DNA of 64,000 nucleotides from Candidatus Contendibacter sp. (GTDB taxonomy: Bacteria; Pseudomonadota; Gammaproteobacteria; Competibacterales; Competibacteraceae), in contig JARSSP010000041.1 in assembly GCA_029624675.1 (NCBI GenBank), positions 248,001-312,000 of the forward strand. Direction: 5' to 3'. The notes under the pieces were generated by a model that was not told the origin of the DNA, searched no databases, and saw only the letters and a list, made by a program, of their open reading frames with translations. Within the stretch, counting starts at the first letter, position 1; each line of letters opens with the position of its first letter. Positions 37,815 through 47,234 of this stretch are shown here, piece by piece. A program made the position numbers and the translations under genes.

Positions 37815-39092
37815 ATGTGCTTGTCAAGATACTTGTTAAACATAAAATTTATACAGATAAAATGGTCAGGAGCATTATTTAGATTGTTCATAATTATTCA
37901 TATTTTTATATCCAATAATGCCGTGTCCTCGGAAGTAAATATTGATGGAAAAGGCACAAACATTCTTATAGGATCCATAATGCCTCTAACCAATGATAGT
38001 CTTTATAAAGATCTTAATAATTATAGTGTCAATATGAAAAAAGGTATTGAAGCCGCTTTAGAGGGAAAAATGATTAGGAATCATAGGAAAATAGAATTTG
38101 AAGTGATCAGCGACTTTAATAGCGATCCAATTACCACTGTTCAAGCCGCTAGGGAATTAATGGATAAGGGTGTCTTTCTCATGTTAGGTAACATCGGGGC
38201 AGTCTCAACTCTCAAGCTAAGCAAGGTATTGGAAGCTAATCATATACCTGCCGTTGGTTTCTATACAATGGGCGATATCAGTACTGAAAGCATGTTAAGC
38301 TATCGTCCAAACACTGCTCAGGAGGTACTTGCGCTTATTGATAACTTCGTAACAAAAAATGATGCTAGAGCAACCGAAGTTTGTATTTTTGCTCAGGATG
38401 ATATCTTTGGCATGGCGGGTGTCAACGCTTTAAAGACAGCTCTAGAAAAGCTCCCAGACACACAGACCATAATCAATAAATTAGATCAGATCCTTGACAT
38501 GATGATGGGTGGTATCAATCCTGCGCTCAATAGTATTGGACCAATTGGATTTTATCAGTATGAAACCGTATTCATCAGGGATGGCTACTTTTCATTGAAA
38601 AACTGGGAACGGGAAAGTGGAAATCAATGCAAGTTTGTTGTCTTAGTGGCCATGCCAAAGGTTGCCGCTGACTTCATAGCATATGCGCATTATAAAAATG
38701 AATCCTGGTCCTATGGCGCAGTATCCACTACAGCCGCCGGTTATGCAATCAGTGATTATTTAAAATCTTATGGAATTGAAAAAAATATAGTTGTCAGCCA
38801 AGTGGTTCCAGATCCAAACTCATCCCTTCCCATTGTAGTCGATGCTAGAAATATCTTGGGAGACGCCTTGAACCATATAAGCCTGGAAGGCTATATTGTA
38901 GGGCGTATGTTCTTAGCTATCCTAAACTCGATGAAAGATCCTGTAACACCACCCAACTTCATTAAAACAGCTCGCCAAAGTCCTTTGGAATTAGGAGGAT
39001 TAAAGATTGATTTCACCAAAGGGAACCCAGGTTCAACCATGATTTCATTTAATCACATGAATTTGGGTTCGTATAACCTAGCTAAGCAATAG
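37815..39092 (+). CDS. Periplasmic receptor-family ligand-binding protein, AT-rich island
   Basis: About 425 residues starting MCLSRYLLN at ATG 37815, where AAGGA lies about 10 bases upstream; an in-frame ATG at 37758 has none. An N-terminal hydrophobic stretch (LFRLFIIIHIFISNNAVSS) looks like a signal peptide. The rest follows the type I periplasmic-binding (LivJ-like) fold: NILIGSIMPLTNDS, the ligand-site region GVFLMLGNIGAVSTLKLSK and EVCIFAQDDIFGMAGVNALK. Codon use and base composition are strikingly AT-rich compared with both flanks. No permease or ATPase adjoins it, so it may be a sensor component or an acquired orphan. The ligand is unknown. Confidence 0.72.
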   Translation: MCLSRYLLNIKFIQIKWSGALFRLFIIIHIFISNNAVSSEVNIDGKGTNILIGSIMPLTNDSLYKDLNNYSVNMKKGIEAALEGKMIRNHRKIEFEVISDFNSDPITTVQAARELMDKGVFLMLGNIGAVSTLKLSKVLEANHIPAVGFYTMGDISTESMLSYRPNTAQEVLALIDNFVTKNDARATEVCIFAQDDIFGMAGVNALKTALEKLPDTQTIINKLDQILDMMMGGINPALNSIGPIGFYQYETVFIRDGYFSLKNWERESGNQCKFVVLVAMPKVAADFIAYAHYKNESWSYGAVSTTAAGYAISDYLKSYGIEKNIVVSQVVPDPNSSLPIVVDARNILGDALNHISLEGYIVGRMFLAILNSMKDPVTPPNFIKTARQSPLELGGLKIDFTKGNPGSTMISFNHMNLGSYNLAKQ

Positions 39093-39154
39093 GCTGGCGA
39101 CCAATGGGAAAAAGCCTCCCCATTCAGATTACTGACTAGGGGCGGAAAAACCAT

Positions 39155-39889
39155 TCAAACGTACAACCCGACCATCTTGCGCCAGGCGGAAGCGCTATGA
39201 GCCCGGCCCCGCCAGAGATGCAGCGCGTGCCAGATGTCCTTGTTCCACAAGACATGGCTGAATTGTTGGTTGTTTTCCAGGAACGGGTCGGTGTCACCAA
39301 TGGTGAGGACGATATCCAGCCGTCGCAATTGATGAAGCAACCCCTCATCGTGAACATTGGGCAGAAAATGGCTGGGGGTGTTGTAGTAGACCAACTCGTC
39401 GTAATACCCCTCGAACAGTCCCCGGAAATCCTCGACGGGCTGGGTTAGGTCGTAGCGGCCGCTGAAAGCCACCACCTTGCTGAAACAATAGGGATGGCGG
39501 AAGGCGAAATTGACCGCGTGAAACGCCCCAAAACTACACCCGTGCGAGATCACGCAAGGATGCCGGTTCTTGGCCCACATTAAAGGCAGCACTTCGTGGA
39601 GCAGGTAGGCTTCGTATTGCAGGTGCCGGCGAACGCGGTCCTGGGGGTGGTTCCAGAAACAATAGAAGCTTTCCTGGTCGATGCTGTCCACGCAGTATAA
39701 CTGCAATTGACCATGTTCGATCTTGTCGCCCAGCGCCGCCACCAGCCCGATATCTTCGTATTCATGAAACCGCGCGCAGCGGGTGGGAAACACCAGCACT
39801 TTGGCGCCGGAATGACCGAATACCAGCAGTTCCATGTCGCGGTGGACCCGATGACTATACCACCTGTGATATTCCCGATTCATCTTCAA
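39155..39889 (-). CDS. Alpha/beta-hydrolase esterase (COG4947-like)
   Basis: A protein of 244 residues. The nucleophile elbow is SHGCSFGAFHAVNF (Gly-x-Ser-x-Gly with Cys before Ser, about residue 117). The acid is probably in TIGDTDPFLENN, and the His in DIWHALHLW near the end. It is related to the esterase D/PHB-depolymerase-like fold but the substrate cannot be predicted. No signal peptide is visible. It stands alone, with a 62-base gap to the AT-rich gene and 186 bases to the next gene; that second gap holds only a terminator. Confidence 0.75.
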   Translation of the reverse strand: MKMNREYHRWYSHRVHRDMELLVFGHSGAKVLVFPTRCARFHEYEDIGLVAALGDKIEHGQLQLYCVDSIDQESFYCFWNHPQDRVRRHLQYEAYLLHEVLPLMWAKNRHPCVISHGCSFGAFHAVNFAFRHPYCFSKVVAFSGRYDLTQPVEDFRGLFEGYYDELVYYNTPSHFLPNVHDEGLLHQLRRLDIVLTIGDTDPFLENNQQFSHVLWNKDIWHALHLWRGRAHSASAWRKMVGLYV

Positions 39890-40012
39890 CGACCATAAAA
39901 CCCTTATTTATCAACTAAAAATGGATTTTATCGTTGAAACGCTGCAAGCTTATGACACTGGGAAGACAGTTTTTGGTCACGCACGGCGCGACCGACAGCG
40001 GGTGATAGCAAC

Positions 40013-40047
40013 CCGAAAACCGCCGCTTACCGGAGAAGCTGGCGGTT
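40013..40047 (-). terminator. Hairpin terminator after the dihaem lipoprotein gene
   Basis: On the minus strand AACCGCC-AGCTT pairs with AAGC-GGCGGTT and is followed by TTTTCGGG, 29 bases past the stop codon at 40076. It would end the phoX–dihaem transcript. Confidence 0.55.
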
Positions 40048-40075
40048 CCGGGGTAGGCATGGATTGAACTAACCA

Positions 40076-42133
40076 TTAACCACCGGGCGCCGATTCGAAC
40101 CGCAAGGGCTCGACCAGCAGCGGCACGTACTCCGGGAAATAGGTTCCACCGGCTTCGAAGGGTTTGTCGGGATCGATGAGCGTTTCCGCGTTGCCCACGC
40201 CGTAGGTGATCGAAGCGGGATTTTCCAGATCCACCGGCCGGTCGGCGATCACCTCGCCGACCTGGTAGGGCTGCCCATCCTGATGGGCAAAGCCCTCCTC
40301 CCCTTCCCGGAAGTAGCGGAAGGTCACCGGCGTGGCCGGGAACACATCCTTGCCCTGGGCGTAACGCTGGGTGACGACCACCTGCCGATAACGGCGGGCG
40401 GCGGCCAGAGCATCGTTTTTGGGCGGATACAACAGTTCGCCGCGAATGGCGCCGTCGGCATCCAGATAGCCCCCTCGCGCGGTCAGCTCGCGCAGCAGCG
40501 TTTGCCGCAGCGCTTGACTCCGCTGGAAGCCTGCCGCGCTCGCGGTATCCAGCGCCGGCCAGGCGGCGGAATAGCCATTGGCGGGCTGGATCGCGCCGGC
40601 CAGAAAGCGTTCGATGGCGGCGGGCATGTCCCCATACAGGCTCGCGCCGACCACGTTGTCCAGGAAATGGCGAAATTCGCCCTTGTCCAGCTCCCGGTTC
40701 AACGGATCGCCCAGGCGGGCCTGGCCGGGGGTTGCTTCAGGCCGGGCATCGGCTCGGGCGAGATAGCGTAGAGCGTCCATTTCCCGCCAGCCCAACTCGC
40801 CGGGGAACTTGCGCGGCAGCGACCAGGTGGAGTCCACGGTATTGCCGACCCCGGAGGTGAACTGGGAAAACTCGGTGCTGGCGACGCCGCTGTGGCAACC
40901 GATGCACTGCGTCAGTTCCTCGCGGTTCTGCGGCCGCAACGCGCCGGTCTTGTCCTCGATGTAGCCGGCCAGAGTCCAGCCCACGCCGTTGTCCACCCAG
41001 CCTTGCGCGTCGTTGCCGTAGACCGGCGCGCCCTCTTCCTTGGTGCCGGGACGGAACTGGCTCGGTTGGAACGGTTTCCATTTGTACAGGTAGCGGATTT
41101 CCTTGACCCGGCGGGCGCGCGTGCCGGGATAGGGACTCACCGCCGGATCGTTCCCATCCGCCGCCACGTCCACATAATGCAGGGGATGGGCGATTTCCGC
41201 GCCGACCGGATACAGGCCGCGTTCGATGGCCACCGTCCGGGCCGCGCCCCGATAAGACTCGCCGTCCTCCGCGCGCAAGCGATCCTGAATCGCCCGTTCT
41301 AGCAGGTCGAGGTTGCGGGCGTAGACATCCAGATCGAAGCCGCCGTCCTCGCGCTGCATGAACGGTCTGGGCAGACGGATGTAGATGCCGGACACCGAAC
41401 CGGTCATCGGGGTAAAAATGCCGTAGGGCATGAAATTCACCGCCCGCCAGCCGGTGATCCAGCGTCCGTCGCCGTCCTGGAAAAAGCCGTTGCGCGGCGT
41501 GTCGGAACGGACGAAACCGTCGGCGTCGGCGGGCAAATCCGCCGGATCCAGTCCCGGAAACAGCCGGAATGGCGCATCGCCGCCTCCGCCGTCCCAGTCA
41601 CGCGGGTCACCGGGCCGCTGGGCAAAAGCGGCCCGCCAGTTGTCTTCGCGAATGTAGGTCTCCATGTCCCACGTTTGCGGATCGACCCCCAGCGCGGCGA
41701 CGGCTTCGCGCAACTTCTCCGGCGTCAAGGTATTTTCCCAGGGATTGCGGCTCGGCGAGGCGGTAAATGGGCTGACCGGGGTGAATGAATACTCAAGTTG
41801 CAGGTTGCCAAGGCGCGGCTCCGCGCCGGCTTGCGGGAAGTTGTTGCCCAGCCCCATCCGATAAACGCCGTTGGTGTGGCAGAACAGGCAAGCGTTTTGC
41901 GTGCCCCGCGAGGTCTCGATATGGCACTGGGCGGGAATGTGGGCGTAGGGATTGGAAAAGGTCAGGGGACTGCGGAAATCGCCTTTTGGAAAGCTGGGAA
42001 GGGTAGCGGACGGGGTTCTCGCGGCGACCGTCGGTTCATCCACTCGACCCTGGCTGTCGCTGCAGCCCGCCAGCGCCATACCCAGCATCCCAGCGGCCAC
42101 GATACTGTTTAAACCATGCGGACGGCGCTTCAT
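40076..42133 (-). CDS. Dihaem c-type cytochrome lipoprotein of unknown role
   Basis: A protein of 685 residues starting MKRRPHGLN at ATG 42133, where GAGGAG lies six bases upstream. The lipobox GMALAGC puts a lipidated Cys near residue 25, so it is periplasmic and membrane-anchored. Two haem c sites are CLFCH (about residue 85) and CIGCH (about 415). The wide spacing and large intervening regions are unlike simple cytochrome c; a peroxidase- or oxidase-like electron-transfer role is possible but not shown. It follows phoX by 80 bases on the same strand and has its own terminator, so it may belong to the Pho regulon. Confidence 0.75.
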   Translation of the reverse strand: MKRRPHGLNSIVAAGMLGMALAGCSDSQGRVDEPTVAARTPSATLPSFPKGDFRSPLTFSNPYAHIPAQCHIETSRGTQNACLFCHTNGVYRMGLGNNFPQAGAEPRLGNLQLEYSFTPVSPFTASPSRNPWENTLTPEKLREAVAALGVDPQTWDMETYIREDNWRAAFAQRPGDPRDWDGGGGDAPFRLFPGLDPADLPADADGFVRSDTPRNGFFQDGDGRWITGWRAVNFMPYGIFTPMTGSVSGIYIRLPRPFMQREDGGFDLDVYARNLDLLERAIQDRLRAEDGESYRGAARTVAIERGLYPVGAEIAHPLHYVDVAADGNDPAVSPYPGTRARRVKEIRYLYKWKPFQPSQFRPGTKEEGAPVYGNDAQGWVDNGVGWTLAGYIEDKTGALRPQNREELTQCIGCHSGVASTEFSQFTSGVGNTVDSTWSLPRKFPGELGWREMDALRYLARADARPEATPGQARLGDPLNRELDKGEFRHFLDNVVGASLYGDMPAAIERFLAGAIQPANGYSAAWPALDTASAAGFQRSQALRQTLLRELTARGGYLDADGAIRGELLYPPKNDALAAARRYRQVVVTQRYAQGKDVFPATPVTFRYFREGEEGFAHQDGQPYQVGEVIADRPVDLENPASITYGVGNAETLIDPDKPFEAGGTYFPEYVPLLVEPLRFESAPGG

Positions 42134-42213
42134 GCGAGTCTCCTCAAACGGAAAAAGCCGGCGGCTCGCGACCACCAGCTTTTCAAACCGCATCAAACTT
42201 CATGGCAACCCGA

Positions 42214-44073
42214 TCAAAGCCCTGGAATGCCCCCAATATAGCCCACCGGTGCATAGAACTTGTCGATCAGCGGCGTCAGTTGCGTCTTGAGGTCGGCATT
42301 AGTGGTGCTGATGAAATCACCCCAATGCTGGGCGTTGCTCATGATGTAGGCGTGGCCATTCAGGTTCTCCAACACCTGCAAGCCGGTGGATTCGGCGCCG
42401 GCGGTCAGGCTCAGAATCCGGGTCAGCTGCTGGGTATCCACGTTGTAGGCCCACACAAAGTTGCTGACATGCATCCCTGAATCCTCGCCGATGAACAGCG
42501 TCCGCATCTTTTCCGAGAAGAATACGTTGTCGGTGTTGGCGATGGTGTTGACGTCGGCGGTGTTGCCAAGCGCATCGGTGGCGATGGGTTTGCCGAGCAG
42601 TTTCGGCTCCACGTACATGCTGGTCGCCACCCATTCGGAATCGATGGCATTCCCCTGGGAGTCCTTGACACCGCTCTTCAGCTCCAGGGTGTAGGTCGCG
42701 CCCGCCTTGTTTTCCGGCAATCGGATATGGTTGGCCGGCTCGGTGGCATCGGACCGCATGCTGGTCTCGATGCGCGACATCGCCATGTACAGTTTCTTGT
42801 CCTTGGCGTTGACGGCGATGCCCTCCATCTTGGTCCACTCGGTGGTGCCGCCGAGCAGGGCGGTATAACGCCGGGTTTCCAGGAAGGCAGCGGCTTTTTC
42901 CATGCCGGGTTTGAGCACCAGGCACTCGTCGGAAGAAGAACCGGCGCGCACTCGCTTGTAGCCAGCGGGACATTGGCCTTCGCTTGGCGCGACGGCGTCG
43001 AAGATATCGTTGAATTTAAGGCTGTTGGCCAGTGCGCTGATCTCGGCGTTGGTGCCGTGACCGAGGCGGATCCAGGTCAGATCGGCGCGGCCACCACCCT
43101 GATCGCTGGTCTGGTTCCATTTGGCGGTGTAGACCGTGCCAGCGGATAGATCACCGTACTTGTCGGCCACGAACAGCGTCATCTGCACATAGGCGCCGTC
43201 GTCGCCTAGATAGGCGGTGCGGCCGTCCGGCATGAGTTTGGCTACTTCCCAGGTACCGCGCGACATGGCGTAATGCTTGACCACGCTGGTGGAGCCGTCG
43301 GCCTTGACGGTGACCTCGGGGATAATACCGTAATGATAGGGATTGGCCTCCCGCTCGCCCTTGAAGTACAGCTCGCGCATCGCCTTAAGGCCGGCGGCGG
43401 TGGTGCCGTAGTTCTTGGAATCGAGCGGGTTGTAGATCAGATCGTAGTCTTCCTCGGAACCCAGATGCGTGTTCCAGGGCGTTTGCGAACCAAAGCAGGG
43501 AATCCAAAGGCCGTTGACGCTGGAGAAATCAATCGGCCTGACCTTGGTGGCGGTCAGCTTGCCGTCGCTGGCCTGAGTGATCTCGCTCAAGGTCATCGAC
43601 ATGGGCATCCGGGTGTACCAGCCCGGGGTGGTGAAAGCAACCGAACCGTCACTCAAAATCCAGTCGTACTCGTAGTGAGTCACCAGAAACAGCTTGTTGT
43701 CGATTTTCAACAAGCTGTTGGCGTCCGGAGTTTCGGCCACCACCGGATTGCCCAGCGGATCGAGCAACGGTTCCATCCTGTAGTTGTAGAGCTGGCCAGC
43801 GGGATATTTTTTGCCGCCCACCTCGGCGATCTCATCCTTCACGCTGAACAGCACGTTGTAAGAGAGAGGAAGCTCCTGGACGCGCCCATCCATGTAGGTC
43901 AGCTTCACGTTGGACTGGGTATAGGTTCTGGCGATCTGGTCCGTGGTGGTTGGCGCGGGGGTATCGGTGAATTCCACCGAGCGCACCGTAGCGACCGGAT
44001 CATCGTCGTCACCGCCGCAACCGGCCAGTCCCAGCGCGGACAAAAGCGCAACCGCCAACAACCTCGCGTTCAT
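42214..44073 (-). CDS. phoX: PhoX-family alkaline phosphatase lipoprotein
   Basis: Phosphatase of the PhoX (DUF839) family, which in studied members uses Ca and Fe and releases phosphate from organic esters outside the cytoplasm. The 619 residues begin with a lipoprotein signal (ALLSALGLAGC). PhoX-like features are MSMTLSEITQASDG, WIPCFGSQTPWNTHLGSEED, TEWTKMEGIAVNAKDKKLYM and TDNVFFSEKMRTLFIGEDSG. The acidic pairs in the last segments are the likely metal ligands. A four-half-site Pho box lies upstream at 44129–44168. It is probably co-transcribed with the dihaem lipoprotein. Confidence 0.92.
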   Translation of the reverse strand: MNARLLAVALLSALGLAGCGGDDDDPVATVRSVEFTDTPAPTTTDQIARTYTQSNVKLTYMDGRVQELPLSYNVLFSVKDEIAEVGGKKYPAGQLYNYRMEPLLDPLGNPVVAETPDANSLLKIDNKLFLVTHYEYDWILSDGSVAFTTPGWYTRMPMSMTLSEITQASDGKLTATKVRPIDFSSVNGLWIPCFGSQTPWNTHLGSEEDYDLIYNPLDSKNYGTTAAGLKAMRELYFKGEREANPYHYGIIPEVTVKADGSTSVVKHYAMSRGTWEVAKLMPDGRTAYLGDDGAYVQMTLFVADKYGDLSAGTVYTAKWNQTSDQGGGRADLTWIRLGHGTNAEISALANSLKFNDIFDAVAPSEGQCPAGYKRVRAGSSSDECLVLKPGMEKAAAFLETRRYTALLGGTTEWTKMEGIAVNAKDKKLYMAMSRIETSMRSDATEPANHIRLPENKAGATYTLELKSGVKDSQGNAIDSEWVATSMYVEPKLLGKPIATDALGNTADVNTIANTDNVFFSEKMRTLFIGEDSGMHVSNFVWAYNVDTQQLTRILSLTAGAESTGLQVLENLNGHAYIMSNAQHWGDFISTTNADLKTQLTPLIDKFYAPVGYIGGIPGL

Positions 44074-44128
44074 GGAAAAACTCCCCTAGCAGCGGATTCA
44101 TTTCAAGCGGCTATCCTGACGCGCTAGG

Positions 44129-44168
44129 GTTGCTAAACGATGACGGCCAAGTGACGTTATCGTTACAT
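44129..44168 (-). promoter_or_regulatory. Four-half-site Pho box upstream of phoX
   Basis: Read on the minus strand, ATGTAAC, ACGTCAC, CCGTCAT and TAGCAAC follow one another at an exact 11-bp period (positions 44162, 44151, 44140 and 44129). CCGTCAT matches the PhoB consensus half-site at 6 of 7 bases and the first two at about 5. A CAGGAT lies 10 bases beyond the last repeat as a possible −10. The phoX ATG is 56 bases downstream. Confidence 0.65.
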
Positions 44169-44339
44169 CAGGAAAAGATTTTCACCATGATTCAAAGACA
44201 GACGGATGTTGCTCAACCCACCACCTTCTTACTTTCTTGATCCTCCAGTCTTGACTAAAAATGAGGAGTGTCTTAAACAAGCTATTGAAAAATAGCTGCA
44301 ACGTGGCCAGGGCTAACTCTTCACGCTTGGGAAGAATCA

Positions 44340-45857
44340 ATGCCAAAATCCATCCCCGTAACGCTGATCGCGCTCGCGCTCGCCTCCACCCTGGGAGCCT
44401 GCGCCTGGCTGCCACCCACGGACTCCGACAACGTGGCAGATTCTCAAACAACGGCCGACACCGTCTATGTGGACTACTGGCAAACCCGCGCGCCCTCCGA
44501 CTACCGCCAACGAGTGGCTGGCGCCACAAACCCGCAAGCCGTGACTCCCTCCCCCGATGTCGTGGTGGCACGGAAATCGGCCTCTCCCGCAAAGACCGAA
44601 AACAAATCCAATTCCCGAATCGTGGCCCTCATCCCAGTGCGGGGCGGACCAACCCTCCCATCCACCGGGGCCGAAACAGGAGGAAAAATCTCGACGGTCG
44701 CCGCCGCGGCGACCAATCGATCCACGCCCCCGACCCAGGCCCGGCGAACCGCCGCTTCGGGTCAGCCCAAGAGCAAGCGCAAATCATCGCCACTCGCCAA
44801 CAAGGACCTTTGGGGTCGGATGCGGGGACGGTTGGCGTTGGTCGACGTGGAGCACCCTCGGATCACCGAACGGATCGACTACCTGAAGCGCAATCCCGGC
44901 TATTTGAACCTGTTCGTCCAGCGCGCCCAGCCATATCTGTACTACATCGTGGAACACATCGACCGGAGCCGGCTACCCATGGATCTGGCCCTGGTGCCGA
45001 TGGTGGAAAGCGCGTTCGAACCCACCGCCGTGTCCCCCAAGGACGCCGCCGGGCTTTGGCAAATCATCCCGACCACGGGGCAGGAATGGGGATTGCCGCT
45101 GACCGAGGGTTACGACGGCCGCTTCGACATTCATACCTCGACCGACGTTGCCCTGCGCTATCTGCGCTATCTCAACAAGCTGTTTGATGGCGACTGGTTG
45201 CTGGCGCTGGCGGCGTACAACGCTGGGCCGCGCGCTGTGCGGGAGGCCATCGCGGCCCACGCCGCCACCCCACCTCCGACGATCACCGTGGAAACGCACC
45301 CCGCTGTGGTTCGCGCCCTAGTACTGGCGGATCCCGCTCGCCTGGCCGCTGCCTTCGAGCCAGCGCCGCAATCGCTGTTTTGGAGCCTCAAGCTACCCAA
45401 GGAAACGCAGGATTACGTGCCCCGGATCGTGGCGCTGGCGCGCATCATCGCCGACCCCGACGCGCAGGGGCTGCGACTCCACGCCATCGCCAATCAACCC
45501 TATCTGTATCGGGTTGACCTGACGCCTGAAACCAAGGTGTTCGACAGCGTCACGGCCGCCGGTATCCCCATCGAGGATTTCCTTCGCTTTAATCCGGGCT
45601 TCAAACCCGGCGTCGAGCCGCCGGCCCAAGCCTACAAGTTATTGCTACCCCGCGAGCAGGCTCAAAGCCTGGCGGCCAACGCACCGGGAGCCCGCCTGTT
45701 GGCTCCCAGCAGGCACACGGTTCAAAAAGGCGAAACTTTGGACACCATCGCCAAGCGTCACGGTGTTCCTTCCCAGCAACTGGCGCAGTGGAATGGATTG
45801 GACAGCAAGGGCCGTCTAAAAACCGGTCAGCAGTTGATCGTCTATCCTTCCTCGTAA
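44340..45857 (+). CDS. mltD: Membrane-bound lytic murein transglycosylase D
   Basis: Cleaves peptidoglycan glycan strands with formation of 1,6-anhydromuramic ends, anchored in the outer membrane. The 505 residues start with a lipoprotein signal (ASTLGAC), followed by a low-complexity linker of about 110 residues. The SLT catalytic domain has its Glu in LVPMVESAFEPTAVSPKDAA, then GLWQIIPTTGQEWGL and LALAAYNAGPRAV. One LysM domain closes the protein (HTVQKGETLDTIAKRHGVPS). E. coli MltD has two LysM, so this one is shorter there. The gap to phoX (44074–44339) holds the Pho box. Confidence 0.94.
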   Translation: MPKSIPVTLIALALASTLGACAWLPPTDSDNVADSQTTADTVYVDYWQTRAPSDYRQRVAGATNPQAVTPSPDVVVARKSASPAKTENKSNSRIVALIPVRGGPTLPSTGAETGGKISTVAAAATNRSTPPTQARRTAASGQPKSKRKSSPLANKDLWGRMRGRLALVDVEHPRITERIDYLKRNPGYLNLFVQRAQPYLYYIVEHIDRSRLPMDLALVPMVESAFEPTAVSPKDAAGLWQIIPTTGQEWGLPLTEGYDGRFDIHTSTDVALRYLRYLNKLFDGDWLLALAAYNAGPRAVREAIAAHAATPPPTITVETHPAVVRALVLADPARLAAAFEPAPQSLFWSLKLPKETQDYVPRIVALARIIADPDAQGLRLHAIANQPYLYRVDLTPETKVFDSVTAAGIPIEDFLRFNPGFKPGVEPPAQAYKLLLPREQAQSLAANAPGARLLAPSRHTVQKGETLDTIAKRHGVPSQQLAQWNGLDSKGRLKTGQQLIVYPSS

Positions 45858-45883
45858 GCGGGAGGGGGACGCGGATCGGCGAT

Positions 45884-46420
45884 TCAATTATTCCCGCCGT
45901 GTGGGGCACCGGATTCAGGGGCGGGCAGCGGCGGAATGCGGAAGGGATGCGCGGCCTTGAATTCCCTAGCCCGTCGTTCCGCCTCCTCGACCTGAGCCCG
46001 AGTCATCTTTTTGGCGACGTCCTGTTTGGCCTGCGGCGCCTGGCTGTCGCCCTGGCCATCCGCCAGCGTGTACCAGAAATAGGCCTGAGCGTAATCCGGC
46101 GGTACGCCTTGCCCTTCTTCGTACATGATGGCCAAATTGACTTGCGCCTGCGGCAATCCCTGCTCCGCCGCCTTTCGATACCACTGCATCGCCAAGGCGT
46201 TGTCCTGCGGCACCCCCTTGCCCTGGTCGTACAGCACACCCAGATTGAATTGAGCGAAGGGCACGCCCTTTTCGGCCAACGGTTGGACGATGGCGACTTC
46301 GGCGGCGTAATCGCCGCGCTCGTGGGCGTTCCTGGCTCGATCCCAGTCGCCATCGGCCGCCCAGGCCGGAACGGTCACCAGCAAACTACATGCCAACAGC
46401 AGGAAAAACGGTTTGTTCAT
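45884..46420 (-). CDS. Secreted Sel1-repeat protein
   Basis: A protein of 178 residues with a Sec signal peptide (MNKPFFLLLACSLLVTVPAW). Three Sel1-like repeats follow, including AQFNLGVLYDQGKGVPQDNA, AMQWYRKAAEQGLPQAQVNL and YEEGQGVPPDYAQAYFWYTL. Sel1 repeats form TPR-like helical solenoids for protein binding. A charged tail follows. No specific partner can be named. It is convergent with mltD, with 26 bases between the genes. Confidence 0.85.
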   Translation of the reverse strand: MNKPFFLLLACSLLVTVPAWAADGDWDRARNAHERGDYAAEVAIVQPLAEKGVPFAQFNLGVLYDQGKGVPQDNALAMQWYRKAAEQGLPQAQVNLAIMYEEGQGVPPDYAQAYFWYTLADGQGDSQAPQAKQDVAKKMTRAQVEEAERRAREFKAAHPFRIPPLPAPESGAPHGGNN

Positions 46421-46610
46421 GGTCTGATTACTCGGTTGCGATAGATGCTCGATTGCGAACCCGTCCAGTTTAACATTCCATCATCGAATCCATCCGTCAG
46501 CGGCCGATGGGAATTTTTAGTGGGGCGAGTGTTCCATTGTGCTTTAATGGCACGCGGATTTTGCCCGTACACTTTTAAAAATATCCGCCCCTTACTCGGG
46601 TAGCGTCGCC

Positions 46611-47207
46611 GTGGTTCCGCTATCTTTCGAACTTCGCCACATCCCCAATCTGATCACCGGCCTGCGCATTCTGCTGGTGGTGCCTTTCCTTTGGCTGCTG
46701 CTGGAGGAGCGCTACGGAGCGGCGCTGGCCCTGTTCGTGATCGCCGGCGTTTCCGACGCGCTGGACGGCTTCCTGGCCAAATATTACGGCTGGACCAGCG
46801 AACTGGGCGGTCTGCTCGATCCCGTGGCCGACAAATTGCTGCTCATGGGGGCGATCCTGGCGCTGGGCTGGCTGAACGAGTTGCCGGGTTGGCTGGTGGC
46901 GCTGGTGATTGCGCGGGATTTGGTCATCGTCGGCGGCGCGGTCGCCTATCACCTGCGGGTCGAGCGCTTCCACGCCGCGCCGTTGATGATCAGCAAGCTG
47001 AACACGTTCATGCAGCTTCTGCTGGTTGGCGTGGTAATCGTCCATTACGGTCTGGCTCCGTTGCCGGCGTGGCTGCTGACCGGCGGGATTTATCTGACCG
47101 CCCTGACCACCGTCTGGAGCGGCGCGGCCTATGTCCGGCGTTGGGGAGGGCTGGCCCGGCGCAAGACCCAACATTCGGTAAAATCCTCCGGCCACGACGC
47201 CCCCTGA
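46611..47207 (+). CDS. CDP-alcohol phosphatidyltransferase (PgsA-like)
   Basis: Membrane enzyme that joins a CDP-diacylglycerol with an alcohol acceptor, most likely glycerol 3-phosphate. The 198 residues start at GTG 46611; ribosome site weak. The family motif DGx2ARx8Gx3Dx3D is represented by DALDGFLAKYYGWTSELGGL followed by LDPVADKLLL. About five or six membrane segments follow. A gene of this type in front of an AI-2E/PerM permease, 27 bases away, is a common gammaproteobacterial pairing. Whether this is the cell's main PgsA or a paralogue is open. The 190-base gap before it shows no gene. Confidence 0.85.
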   Translation: MVPLSFELRHIPNLITGLRILLVVPFLWLLLEERYGAALALFVIAGVSDALDGFLAKYYGWTSELGGLLDPVADKLLLMGAILALGWLNELPGWLVALVIARDLVIVGGAVAYHLRVERFHAAPLMISKLNTFMQLLLVGVVIVHYGLAPLPAWLLTGGIYLTALTTVWSGAAYVRRWGGLARRKTQHSVKSSGHDAP

Positions 47208-47234
47208 ACCTCCCACCCCGAGTGATTTTCCCTC

